A stretch of 17,099 nt of DNA from JAUUZT01 sp964654015 (GTDB lineage Bacteria > Chloroflexota > Dehalococcoidia > GIF9 > AB-539-J10). The stretch lies in contig CAZZHQ010000047.1 of assembly GCA_964654015.1 (NCBI GenBank), positions 1 to 17,099 of the forward strand. The letters run 5' to 3'. This document shows, piece by piece, positions 1 to 7,553 of the stretch (position 1 is its first letter; every line of letters begins with the position of its first letter). The notes under the pieces are model-generated. The model did no database searches, had not been told where the DNA came from, and worked only from the letters and a program-made list of their open reading frames with translations. Position numbers and translations under genes: made by a program.

Positions 1-600
1 CTTATCCAGGATACCGTGGTGACCAACATCATGGCTTGCCTGCCAGGAGACAAAACGAACGATAATAAACTTGTCTGTCTCTGTTAGTTCAAGCTCATAA
101 AGCACTGTTGGATCTGGCTTGAAATAGTCCGGATGCAGGTAAGCAAGCTCATGATATCCATTATATCTTATTTGTTTTTTGCCCAGGTCTTTCTTGAAAC
201 AAGACGGCGTGCAGATAGCATCTGCACAATGATCAGTCAATAACCTGTCAACTTGGTTATGCTCAGTATCTGTAAATTGTACAAACGATACACCACTTAA
301 TTTCTTTGCTATTGGACTCATTAAATATCCTATTGAAATATAAACATCAGGCTTGAGTCGTCTCGTTACTGCCAAGAGTTTATAGTCTCGCTGAAGCATC
401 TCATATGCCTTACCCAAAATACTCTTTTGAATTCCCCCAATGCATTCATACTCGAATCCATAAGCATTAAGTAAACACAGAGTAACATCCTTGTCTCTGC
501 TGGTAATTGTTAGTTCGTTTCCTCTTTTCCCCATCTCCCAAGCGAAATTTTTAAAAAAGTGCACATGAGCAGGGTGTCCAATATCTACCATTATCTCCAT
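1..600 (-). CDS. DUF354 family protein, N-terminal part (runs off window)
   Basis: My own translation of the minus strand gives 200 open codons from the ATG at 600 to the window edge, so the C-terminus is missing. The protein starts MEIMVDIGHPAHVHFFKNF and later reads RFVSWQASHDVGHHGI. I recognise both stretches as hallmarks of the DUF354 family, whose members look like GT-B glycosyltransferases or UDP-GlcNAc 2-epimerase-like proteins. No reaction is established for the family as far as I know. The first ATG (600) fits the family N-terminus better than the second (591). The start overlaps the end of the upstream DegT gene by 10 nt, so translation is probably coupled to it. A role in making or attaching a surface sugar is inferred from the glycosyltransferase, deacetylase and aminotransferase next door. 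Family assignment is fairly sure; function is not. Confidence 0.85.
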   Translation of the reverse strand, partial: MEIMVDIGHPAHVHFFKNFAWEMGKRGNELTITSRDKDVTLCLLNAYGFEYECIGGIQKSILGKAYEMLQRDYKLLAVTRRLKPDVYISIGYLMSPIAKKLSGVSFVQFTDTEHNQVDRLLTDHCADAICTPSCFKKDLGKKQIRYNGYHELAYLHPDYFKPDPTVLYELELTETDKFIIVRFVSWQASHDVGHHGILDK

Positions 601-1220
601 GCTATTCCTACTCCTGGGCCACTATGGTTTCTTTGAGACCTGAGTATTCCTAGAGTCTCTTTACATATCCATTCAGTTTCATCCCTTAAGTATCCTGTGG
701 GGAACAGCAAGTATTCTTCTTCTGTCTTCTCTGCGTTGGAGCCCATGTGCCTACACTTATCAAACCTGGGATGTTTATACAATGCGTCGAAATACATACC
801 CTCTTTGCTCTTCACCTCTATAGAACGCAATGCTAACTCACGCTGCAATATTGCCGCATTCTCTGTTAAAATAGGAAAGTATAAATATGCTGGTGTTGCT
901 TTTTGGGAAATATCAATTAGCTTGAAGATTTCCTTAAAGTATTGGCGATAGATTTCAGCGTTGCTACTTCTAAGGTTGAGGGTTCTACTATATTTCACCA
1001 ATTGTTTTAGCACCAACCTTGCCTCCAAATTTGTCATGTTCCTTTCGTACGATGAAAATGAGGCGTCCAATCGCCTCGAGTCCGAGTATTTGGCTATAAA
1101 ACGCCTAAATGTCCTGTACGCATATTTATTGAAGGCAAGCGCTGCACTAGCGGCAAGAAGGTATTGCCGAGCAGGATTTGGTTTGTGCGCCCACTTCAAT
1201 TTGCATGCATTTTCTTCCAC
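591..1220 (-). CDS. DegT-type aminotransferase, C-terminal half (possible restart ORF)
   Basis: These 209 residues run in the same frame as the N-terminal half and would form the C-terminal domain. I see no separate family signature. The assignment rests on frame, combined length and position. The first usable start is GTG at 1220, which has AGGAG (1229-1225) 4 nt upstream and lies 24 nt past the TGA. This spacing would permit ribosomes ending at the TGA to restart. The codons spanning the AGGAG also read V-R-S-K, a plausible stretch of the uninterrupted protein, so the Shine-Dalgarno could be accidental. The ORF stops with TAA at 593-591, inside the DUF354 start. Confidence 0.55.
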   Translation of the reverse strand: MEENACKLKWAHKPNPARQYLLAASAALAFNKYAYRTFRRFIAKYSDSRRLDASFSSYERNMTNLEARLVLKQLVKYSRTLNLRSSNAEIYRQYFKEIFKLIDISQKATPAYLYFPILTENAAILQRELALRSIEVKSKEGMYFDALYKHPRFDKCRHMGSNAEKTEEEYLLFPTGYLRDETEWICKETLGILRSQRNHSGPGVGIAWR

Positions 1221-1244
1221 CTTGCTCCTGACCTGTTCATCATA

Positions 1245-1817
1245 TCATTCCTGCCAGCAAATAGCGCCACCACCAACTCCACTTATATTCTTGCTTATCC
1301 CGAAGCTGAAAAACCCAAAGTCGCCCCATGTTCCGCTAAGTTGTCCATTGTATTGCGCTCCAAAGGACTGACCACAATCCTCAATTAGGGGTAAGTTATA
1401 TTCCTGAGATATCTTGAGGAACTGCTCTATTTTAGCGGGTATTCCAAAAATATGTGCAATAATTATTGCCTTTGTCTTATCTGTAATTGCCTTTTCCACA
1501 CTTTCTGGGTCTATATTAATATCATCTACAGCCACATCAGCAAAAACAGGGGTAGCCCCACTTTCCATAACGGCAAGTCCCACACTTGAACAAATAAATG
1601 AAGGAACAATAATCTCATTCATTGGAGTCATTCCTAGAGATTCCAGTATTAGTTTGAGTCCATATCTGCCAGAGCTAGTAAGCTTGATACGGCTACCCAA
1701 ATACACACGCAATCTATTTTCCAGCAACTCTCTGGGATGTTTAGTGGAGAAACCAGAAGATATATCCGCGAGATGAATTTGTGGATTGTGAAGAGATAAA
1801 TACTTAATGCCCATCAT
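1245..1817 (-). CDS. DegT-type aminotransferase, N-terminal half with catalytic lysine
   Basis: This 190-residue piece holds the large PLP domain. Visible features are TSSGRYGL (residues 47-54, phosphate-binding region), IEDCGQSFGA (about 145-154, with the aspartate expected to contact the pyridine nitrogen) and GDFGFFSFGISKNIS (about 165-179), where Lys176 is the expected Schiff-base residue. It ends GGGAICWQE followed by TGA, where the family normally continues. The ATG at 1817 is preceded by AGGAG inside the last codons of the FemAB gene, 11 nt away. A second ATG follows at once. Alone it lacks the C-terminal small domain and would not be expected to work as a normal enzyme. Confidence 0.7.
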   Translation of the reverse strand: MMGIKYLSLHNPQIHLADISSGFSTKHPRELLENRLRVYLGSRIKLTSSGRYGLKLILESLGMTPMNEIIVPSFICSSVGLAVMESGATPVFADVAVDDINIDPESVEKAITDKTKAIIIAHIFGIPAKIEQFLKISQEYNLPLIEDCGQSFGAQYNGQLSGTWGDFGFFSFGISKNISGVGGGAICWQE

Positions 1818-1818
1818 A

Positions 1819-2859
1819 TTACACGATGCTCCTTCGTATCATTGGACCTAGTCTATTTGCAAGTGGGAGAGGCAATCTACGCCAGATTTTGGAAAGTCTC
1901 TCATATTTAATGTTCGAGGAGTTAATCAAGGGTGTTTTATCTGTATTACTAAGCATGTAACAATACTCCAGATTAACCTCCTTAGCACCCCACTCTTTTT
2001 TAAATCTGGCACTACCACTACCTCTCAAGCTCCGTCCAAAATCAAAGTATTCAAAACTTCGTTCACAACCATACTTAATTGATTCCCAATACAGCAAATC
2101 ATTTGGCGCACAATGCAAGTAGTCACGTAACGAAGCTGCCCAAGCAGATATTATAGTATTATTGAAAAGCAGCAAAAATACACTAGCGACAATCTTGCCT
2201 TTATATCGGACAAAAATCACTCTTACACTATGAGGAAACTCAGCTTTAACTTCTCTGAAAAACCTGGCGCTATGCACAGGAGTCCCCAGTTCGCGCATAT
2301 TGTGAGCATATAAACTGTAGAAGTTTTCTACGCCCTCATCTTTCTCATCAATTTCGGCTGTTAAACTGTATTTATAGGCTTTTCGAATAGTGTTTCTCCT
2401 CTTCTGGTTCATCTGTCGCCATATGATCTCAGGATCAGCAGACAATTTAAGAAGGGAGGTAATATATTGACTATTCCTAGTAAACCTAGCTGATACTGCA
2501 TCGCCTGCTCGATAACGTAGCTCTATATATTTGGCTCGCAAGTTGACTATGAGTTTCCTCGCATCGGTTAGCAATCCTTCAATAGCATCTCCATTTCTGG
2601 AGCAGATGCCACCATAAGGAGCAAACGGCAGCGAGATTAACCTCTTCCCCCATAATACATCTTTGACTAAAAACAGAGGCAGGATACCTATTATCTGCCC
2701 ATTCTCTTCTGCAAATAAGTAATATGATTTATGTTGGTAGCTTTTTTCAACGATATTCTTCCACCCTATCTGGTGATAGAAAGTAGAAAAGACACATTCC
2801 CTAACAAAATCATCCCACCGCTTTCCATCGCTCTCATTTTGAAGTAACTTAATTTCCAA
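1819..2859 (-). CDS. FemAB-like protein, XrtA/PEP-CTERM-associated type
   Basis: A 346-residue protein with the double GNAT-like layout of the FemAB/BioF2-type acyltransferase group. The N-terminal part has FYHQIGWKNIVEKSY (27-41), then ENGQIIGILPLFLVK (52-66) and LPFAPYGGI (77-85). The C-terminal half has RRNTIRKA (154-161), APNDLLYWESIKYG (251-264), YFDFGRS (271-277) and FKKEWGA (286-292). This pattern matches the FemAB-related proteins found in XrtA/PEP-CTERM exopolysaccharide loci. FemAB proteins of peptidoglycan synthesis transfer amino acids from aminoacyl-tRNA; the substrate of this branch is not known to me. The start is TTG at 2859, since no ATG occurs before residue 150 and the N-terminus looks complete. 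It lies 14 nt after the deacetylase gene and 1 nt before the aminotransferase. Cytoplasmic or membrane-surface action is likely, as there is no signal peptide. No exosortase is visible here. Confidence 0.8.
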   Translation of the reverse strand: MEIKLLQNESDGKRWDDFVRECVFSTFYHQIGWKNIVEKSYQHKSYYLFAEENGQIIGILPLFLVKDVLWGKRLISLPFAPYGGICSRNGDAIEGLLTDARKLIVNLRAKYIELRYRAGDAVSARFTRNSQYITSLLKLSADPEIIWRQMNQKRRNTIRKAYKYSLTAEIDEKDEGVENFYSLYAHNMRELGTPVHSARFFREVKAEFPHSVRVIFVRYKGKIVASVFLLLFNNTIISAWAASLRDYLHCAPNDLLYWESIKYGCERSFEYFDFGRSLRGSGSARFKKEWGAKEVNLEYCYMLSNTDKTPLINSSNIKYERLSKIWRRLPLPLANRLGPMIRRSIV

Positions 2860-2873
2860 AATTATCTACCTGT

Positions 2874-3758
2874 TTATTTCAACATCTCTGCACAAATACC
2901 CATATGATTATCTGTGCTAGTCAATATATACCTTATCCGTCTCTCCACAACTTCACCCTTTATCAGCCAGTAGAAAGGCCGCTTGGCAGCAAAACCTGAC
3001 GGAAATTTTTCGGTAGCAATATCTATTGGATGGAAATAGAATAACGTATCTCCTCTCTTCTGGCTCTGCTCAAGTCCACGTTGGATATATCTTGCTCCGA
3101 GGAACCTCAATAGAGGTCCACCACCAGTGGGGAATTTGAGCCCAAACTGAAAATACGGCCAGGGTAACTCCATGATTTCTCTTTGTTCTCCAGGTTCAAG
3201 ACTATGCTCCCTGGGATAATAGGGTCTGGTACCAACTCCTGATAGCTTAGAATCAGATTTGTTGTAAAAGGAGTTGACACTTACTGATGAGTCATATTTA
3301 AATCCAAGCTTCTCCAGTGAATCAATCATCCAGCCAGCAACATAAGCAGCAGGGGCTCTATATCCTATTACTTTCTGCCCGCTTGCCTTTTCCAGCATTT
3401 CCTTTGCCTGCAAAGTTCGACTTTCAAATTCTTCCTGCGATATAAATGGCTTCTTTGTCCTGGGATGTATCTTACATGCATGGTGCAAGCCATGGCAGGC
3501 AATTTCATGTCCTCGTTCCACGATTTGCTCCACCAATCCAGGGTAGTGTTCTGTTACATCTGCTACTACAAAGAAGGTAGCATGGATATTGAACTCATCC
3601 AGCATATCTAGTACTCGGCTGGTAGGTTTGCTGAGATAATCATAGCGCCCTTTCCATTTTGCAAAGAAATCGTCAACATCCTTGTACTTGGAGAAAGGCG
3701 AACCGGTAACCGATGGGATATGATACCAATCTTCTACATCCACGGTGACTGCTATCAA
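2874..3758 (-). CDS. Polysaccharide deacetylase (NodB fold, XrtA-system-like)
   Basis: A 294-residue carbohydrate esterase family 4 type deacetylase that would remove N- or O-acetyl groups from a polysaccharide or its precursor. With the TTG start at 3758 the protein begins IAVTVDVEDWYH, the T-x-D-x-E-D opening typical of deacetylases in XrtA/PEP-CTERM loci. Then come ATFFVVADV (60-68), HEIACHGLHH (84-93, with H89 and H93 as metal ligands) and GYRAPAAY (132-139). The C-terminal LFYFHPIDI fits the DUF3473-type tail. The frame stays open to a TTG at 3851, but that would add 31 residues unlike the family and overlap the glycosyltransferase by 97 nt. The 3758 TTG overlaps that gene's TGA by 4 nt, which suggests coupled translation. 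No signal peptide is seen, so it probably acts inside the cell. Function is secure; the exact start is less so. Confidence 0.85.
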   Translation of the reverse strand: MIAVTVDVEDWYHIPSVTGSPFSKYKDVDDFFAKWKGRYDYLSKPTSRVLDMLDEFNIHATFFVVADVTEHYPGLVEQIVERGHEIACHGLHHACKIHPRTKKPFISQEEFESRTLQAKEMLEKASGQKVIGYRAPAAYVAGWMIDSLEKLGFKYDSSVSVNSFYNKSDSKLSGVGTRPYYPREHSLEPGEQREIMELPWPYFQFGLKFPTGGGPLLRFLGARYIQRGLEQSQKRGDTLFYFHPIDIATEKFPSGFAAKRPFYWLIKGEVVERRIRYILTSTDNHMGICAEMLK

Positions 3759-4498
3759 GATTTTTTTCTCTTGAGATATTTCATCTTGAGTCTCCACAGA
3801 AATTCTCTCAGCAGAAGCATGGATATCCTGGGAATATATTTTACATAGCAAATCCCTGACTTTTCGAATTGGTATCTCGCTGGCATCGGCACTTCAAGGA
3901 TACGTGCCCCAGCAACGTTTAACTTTACTAACAGGTCATTACAATATCCATACCAGGGGTAGATATCATCTAGGTTCAATTTTCGCAGCATTCCAATTGA
4001 TATGGCAGTATAGCCATTTTGTGGGTCGTTCAAATTGTGACATCCTGACGCTACTCTGGTAAGCCACCTGAGCAACAAATTTCCAAAGCGCCGCCAGTAA
4101 GACATGCCTCGTAAATTATTTCCATTTGAGGTTCGGTCCCCTTTGATATAGTCGGCTTCACCTGTAACTATTGGGTCAAGCAAACGGGGCAATTGAGCAG
4201 GGTCCATCTGGTTATCTCCCGCCATCACTACCGAGACATCCATTCTATCCATAATAGAGTTCTTGTAGCCCGTGATAATGGATGCGCCAACCCCTCTATT
4301 TCTCTCATGCCTGATTACTCTCAGATTGCCATTTCTATAAGTGACTCCAGAAGCTGCATTAAACGTACCGTCAATGCTTCCGTCATCTATCACATAAATT
4401 TTGTCAACATATTCAGGCAGGCGATTTATCACCTCTATAATAAACCGTTCCTCATTATAGGCAGGTACAACTACACCTATGCTCTTTTTCTTATACAT
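3755..4498 (-). CDS. Family 2 glycosyltransferase
   Basis: A 247-residue GT-A glycosyltransferase of the dolichyl-phosphate-mannose-synthase-like branch of family 2, moving a sugar from a nucleotide donor to a lipid or glycan acceptor. GVVVPAYNEE (8-17) is the nucleotide-binding start, IYVIDDGSIDGT (34-45) carries the paired aspartates, VVMAGDNQMDP (90-100) sits at the DxD position in the variant form D-N-Q, and DPQNGYTAIS is the acceptor-side motif. The end is rich in Lys and Arg with no clear membrane span, so peripheral membrane association is likely. It is the first gene of the minus-strand polysaccharide operon. The ATG at 4498 has no strong Shine-Dalgarno sequence. Donor and acceptor cannot be read from the sequence. 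Confidence 0.88.
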   Translation of the reverse strand: MYKKKSIGVVVPAYNEERFIIEVINRLPEYVDKIYVIDDGSIDGTFNAASGVTYRNGNLRVIRHERNRGVGASIITGYKNSIMDRMDVSVVMAGDNQMDPAQLPRLLDPIVTGEADYIKGDRTSNGNNLRGMSYWRRFGNLLLRWLTRVASGCHNLNDPQNGYTAISIGMLRKLNLDDIYPWYGYCNDLLVKLNVAGARILEVPMPARYQFEKSGICYVKYIPRISMLLLREFLWRLKMKYLKRKKS

Positions 4499-4575
4499 TA
4501 ACGTTGTCTTTTATTGTCAGTCTGTAGTATCTATTCGTACATTTATTGATATATAGATATATTTTATACTCATTA

Positions 4576-4604
4576 TATTTACATCTTCTATATTATAATG
4601 TCAA
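4576..4604 (-). promoter_or_regulatory. Candidate sigma70 promoter of the polysaccharide operon
   Basis: On the minus strand a perfect TTGACA (4604-4599) is followed after 17 nt by TAAATA (4581-4576). A perfect TATAAT follows at 21 nt, which is too far for the usual spacing. Start of transcription would be near 4569, leaving a leader of about 70 nt before the glycosyltransferase ATG. The very AT-rich surroundings make chance matches likely. Confidence 0.4.
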
Positions 4605-4859
4605 GCAATCACTATACATAACCACCAAAAATTTTAGATACTGGTTCTATTACAATAATACAGTGTCTATTATGCATCAAGACCGCTGTGGCTGCTATAT
4701 CTGCTATAAACAATAACTAGTTCAAGTAATCCATCATTGATTGTAATAATATAATGAATTTACTCCCTGTGTTCGCAGGACTGACAAACATAACCACAGC
4801 TAGGATGAAGTGTATGGATAATCCGCTATGCATTCAGTAAAGAATCATGATAATTCTAT

Positions 4860-4877
4860 GCAGGTCAACATACCTGC
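4860..4877. repeat. Small inverted repeat (operator or hairpin candidate)
   Basis: A perfect 6-bp inverted repeat, GCAGGT and ACCTGC, surrounds a 6-nt spacer. No T-run follows it, so it is not a terminator. It lies about 140 nt upstream of dxr and could be an operator half-site pair. Short repeats of this size also arise by chance. Confidence 0.25.
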
Positions 4878-4978
4878 CACTAATTATACTCAAGAAAGCA
4901 TTCAATTCCCTTTGTGTATCCTAATAAACTTCTCCAGGCAAAGTTTTATTCTGAACACCTCTTCCACAATTCTTCAGC

Positions 4979-5008
4979 TTGAATACGAATACAGATATGG
5001 GCGATAAT
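4979..5008 (+). promoter_or_regulatory. Candidate dxr promoter giving a near-leaderless mRNA
   Basis: TTGAAT (4979-4984) and GATAAT (5003-5008) are separated by 18 nt. The expected transcription start, about 7 nt downstream, falls on or next to the A of the dxr ATG at 5016. The dxr start also lacks a Shine-Dalgarno sequence, which fits a leaderless transcript. The first base of the -10 box deviates from consensus at an important position. Confidence 0.35.
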
Positions 5009-5015
5009 ATGCAAT

Positions 5016-6188
5016 ATGGTTGATAAGGCAAAAAACGTAGTCATACTGGGTTCAACCGGCTCTATAGGGCAGCAGACATTAGAAGTTATTCGAGCACTGA
5101 ACCCTGCATTTAGAATAACGGGCCTTGCCGCCGGCAGAAATATCAAACTTCTGAACGAACAGATTAAAGAGTTTGAACCCAGGATGGTTTATTCCCAGGA
5201 AAAGCTCGACCAGGAACATAACAGCAAGTTCGTTTCAATGGAGCAAATGGCTTGTGACAACGAAGTAGATATAGTTGTCATAGCAACTTCAGGGAAAGCA
5301 GGATTATCACCCACTTTGGCAGCCCTGAAAGCCGGTAAAACTGTTGCCCTTGCAAGTAAGGAAGTTCTCGTCATGGCAGGAGCACTTATCATGGAAGAAG
5401 CCAGGCGCCACCATGCTCGGCTAAATCCTATAGATTCTGAGCATAGCGCTATCTGGCAATGCCTCAGGGGAGAGGAAAGCAAGCCACGAAAGATTTTCCT
5501 GACCGCTTCTGGTGGCCCTTTCTATCATTATTCGAACGCACAACTGGGCACAGTAACAGTGGAAGAAGCCCTCCAGCATCCAGTGTGGAGTATGGGCACA
5601 AAAATAAGCATCGATTCGGCAACGCTTATGAACAAAGGATTGGAAGCCATCGAAGCTCACTACCTTTTTAATATCCCCTTTGAAAACATTGAACTACTGT
5701 TCCATCCACAATGTATAGTTCATTCTATGGTTGAATTTAATGATGGCTCTATAAAGGCGCAGATGGGTTTTCCCGATATGCGTATGCCCATTCAACATGC
5801 CCTCTCTTATCCGCAGCGCTTGCCCAATCCAACGATACCGCCTTTTGATTTCAAGGAGCTATCTCCTCTAACATTTGAACCTATAAATACTGATAAATTT
5901 CCCTGCCTTAAGCTTGCCCTTGAAGCCGGTGCACGAGGAGGAACCTACCCCACTGTACTTTGTGCCGCAGATAAGGTGGCAGTTGAACTTTTCCTCTCAG
6001 GGAAAATCAAGTTTATCGATATCCCCGCGCTAATAGAGGAAACCATGCAGCGGCACCAGGTAATTAACAATCCTGGTATAGATGATATTTTACAGGTTGA
6101 TTCATGGGCACGGGACTACGTACAACAACTTGGTCTTCATCGCTCTACAAAATATGTACAAAAGGATAAACTATCACCGGTGGAATAA
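5016..6188 (+). CDS. dxr: 1-deoxy-D-xylulose-5-phosphate reductoisomerase
   Basis: DXR (IspC) converts 1-deoxy-D-xylulose 5-phosphate to 2-C-methyl-D-erythritol 4-phosphate with NADPH and a divalent metal, the second step of the MEP isoprenoid pathway in the cytosol. The 390-residue length is normal. LGSTGSIG (11-18) is the NADPH-binding loop and ASKEVLVMAG (113-122) follows. PIDSEHSA (138-145) supplies metal ligands D140 and E142. TASGGPF (163-169), HPVWSMGTKISIDSATLMNKGLE (188-210 region) with K207 and E210, and the VHSMVEF stretch complete the active site. It is first in the operon with rseP, ispG and proS, 3 nt before rseP. All key residues are present and the assignment is secure. The ATG at 5016 has no evident ribosome binding site. 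Confidence 0.97.
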   Translation: MVDKAKNVVILGSTGSIGQQTLEVIRALNPAFRITGLAAGRNIKLLNEQIKEFEPRMVYSQEKLDQEHNSKFVSMEQMACDNEVDIVVIATSGKAGLSPTLAALKAGKTVALASKEVLVMAGALIMEEARRHHARLNPIDSEHSAIWQCLRGEESKPRKIFLTASGGPFYHYSNAQLGTVTVEEALQHPVWSMGTKISIDSATLMNKGLEAIEAHYLFNIPFENIELLFHPQCIVHSMVEFNDGSIKAQMGFPDMRMPIQHALSYPQRLPNPTIPPFDFKELSPLTFEPINTDKFPCLKLALEAGARGGTYPTVLCAADKVAVELFLSGKIKFIDIPALIEETMQRHQVINNPGIDDILQVDSWARDYVQQLGLHRSTKYVQKDKLSPVE

Positions 6189-6191
6189 AAT

Positions 6192-7553
6192 ATGAATGTA
6201 GCTATAATTATTGCCTCTTTTATCGTAATTTTGTTCGTGGTGGCTTCTGTGCACGAGTTAGGCCACTTCATTACTGCCAAGCGGGCGGGAGTTCATGTGG
6301 AGGAATTTGGACTGGGTTTTCCTCCACGGATTTTTGGAATCAAGAGGGGAGAGACAACATATTCACTAAATGTTATCCCTGCGGGCGCTTTTGTGAAAAG
6401 CATTGGTGAAAACGACCCTACAGTACCCCGAAGCCTTGCCAGTATTAGCGCATGGAGAAGATTGTGGGTCTATGCTGCTGGCCCACTGGTCAATATCGTT
6501 CTGGCGTTTATCTTGCTGAGCGCATTCTTTTCACTCCCAATAGATGTACTGCGTGGCGAAGGAATAATGGTATATAGCGTGCTAAAAGACTCGCCGGCGG
6601 ATATAGCCGGAATAGAACCAGGAAACATATTGCTGAGCATTGATGGAGAGAATGTACATAATTCCAAAGAAGTTCAAAATGCGGTTAATTTGTGTGATGA
6701 TGAAAATGATTGTGATATAAACGTTACCATACAGAAAGACAATAATATATCCCAGCTAAAACTAACGCCGCATTTTAACCCGGATTATGAGAGACATACG
6801 ATAGGCGTTTTCCTGTGCTGGAATATAGTTAATGCCGTAGAAAGCGGTTCTTCAGCAGATGTGGCCGGCGTTATGACGGGTGATAGTCTGCTGAGCGTTA
6901 ATAGCCAGCCCGTATATAACACAGAGAACATATCTGACATATTAAGCTCTACTGAGGACACCGAGCATCTGGAATTGGTCTTACTCAGGCAACAGGAAGT
7001 GGTATTAGTCACTCTGCCTGCTGTTACAGCGGCTAACCGAAACACAGTATATTCAGACAATGAGCCAGGCCGTAGTAACCTGCTGGGAGCAGATTTCCGC
7101 TGGGTCAAAGATGTTCGTATCGAACAGGAACAGCTTTCCGTATTTGAAGCAACTCAACAGGGAGCTGAATATATCGTCCGAGTGCCAGAGATGATAATAG
7201 CGGCCATTCCTGCGATAAGTGAAGATCCCAACAAGGCCGCACTCGTGGGTCCAATAGGTGCGGGGCAACTGACTGTCGAGATTGTGAAGTCTGCCGGATT
7301 TGATTACATCCTGTTTATGGCAGGATTGATTAGCCTGGGAATTGGCTTGTTTAATTTTTTTCCTATTCCACCATTGGACGGCGGAGGGATGCTGGTTGCG
7401 CTTATTGAAAGCATCCGCCGCGGTAAACGACTGACCCAGCGCGCTATGCGCATAGCGTACAGCTCCGGGACTGTCCTTCTCATCACTCTTATGGTCCTGA
7501 TAACCTATAATGATATTTTACGCTTGATTAATGGTGGAGGTTTTGGTTTGTGA
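6192..7553 (+). CDS. rseP: Site-2 intramembrane zinc metalloprotease (RseP/RasP type)
   Basis: A membrane zinc protease that cuts transmembrane segments of regulators such as anti-sigma factors or leftover signal peptides. HELGH (21-25) is the zinc and catalytic motif in the first membrane span, and NFFPIPPLDGG (388-398) carries the second active-site region in the third. Two PDZ domains are visible, around 125-195 (VLKDSPADIAGIEPGN) and 210-275 (VESGSSADVAGVMTGD). Hydrophobic spans lie near 4-20, 95-115, 370-390 and 425-445. At 453 residues it matches the two-PDZ RseP form. It sits between two MEP genes, an arrangement common in bacteria where dxr and rseP are neighbours. Its TGA stop overlaps the ispG GTG by 4 nt. 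The protease identity is sure; its substrate is unknown. Confidence 0.93.
   Translation: MNVAIIIASFIVILFVVASVHELGHFITAKRAGVHVEEFGLGFPPRIFGIKRGETTYSLNVIPAGAFVKSIGENDPTVPRSLASISAWRRLWVYAAGPLVNIVLAFILLSAFFSLPIDVLRGEGIMVYSVLKDSPADIAGIEPGNILLSIDGENVHNSKEVQNAVNLCDDENDCDINVTIQKDNNISQLKLTPHFNPDYERHTIGVFLCWNIVNAVESGSSADVAGVMTGDSLLSVNSQPVYNTENISDILSSTEDTEHLELVLLRQQEVVLVTLPAVTAANRNTVYSDNEPGRSNLLGADFRWVKDVRIEQEQLSVFEATQQGAEYIVRVPEMIIAAIPAISEDPNKAALVGPIGAGQLTVEIVKSAGFDYILFMAGLISLGIGLFNFFPIPPLDGGGMLVALIESIRRGKRLTQRAMRIAYSSGTVLLITLMVLITYNDILRLINGGGFGL

Larger units (their letters stand above)
591..1817 (-). pseudogene. DegT/DnrJ/EryC1/StrS aminotransferase interrupted by in-frame TGA
   Basis: Read through, this is one 408-residue frame, the usual size for PLP-dependent sugar aminotransferases of the DegT family, which transaminate nucleotide-linked keto-sugars. 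A single TGA at 1247-1245 (codon 191) splits it. Both halves lie in the same frame, so this is a nonsense codon and not a frameshift. The upstream half holds the PLP-binding features and the downstream half continues straight into the rest of the fold. TGA serves as an ordinary stop elsewhere in the window, for example in rseP and the glycosyltransferase, so a reassigned code is unlikely. The 5' end starts 1 nt after the FemAB gene stops, and the 3' end overlaps the DUF354 start by 10 nt. It is either a recent nonsense mutation, a sequencing or assembly error, or a gene made as two chains through restart. The sequence alone cannot decide between these. Confidence 0.7.
4499..5015. other. Divergent intergenic region, AT-rich, no gene seen
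   Basis: These 517 bases lie between the minus-strand polysaccharide operon and the plus-strand dxr operon. I find no convincing coding frame and no RNA gene. The half near 4540-4620 is very AT-rich. It holds candidate promoters pointing both ways, and small hairpins at 4860-4877 (GCAGGT/ACCTGC) and near 4840-4858 (AGAAT/ATTCT). The cdsA, uppS or frr genes that often precede dxr are not here. Confidence 0.6.

Noticed and set aside
1205..1247. Selenocysteine at the in-frame TGA of the DegT gene
   Set aside because: No convincing bacterial SECIS hairpin follows the TGA, and position 191 is not a Cys/Sec site known in this family.
3759..3851. Longer deacetylase start at TTG 3851
   Set aside because: It would overlap the glycosyltransferase by 97 nt and add 31 residues unlike the family; the TTG at 3758 matches the conserved N-terminus.
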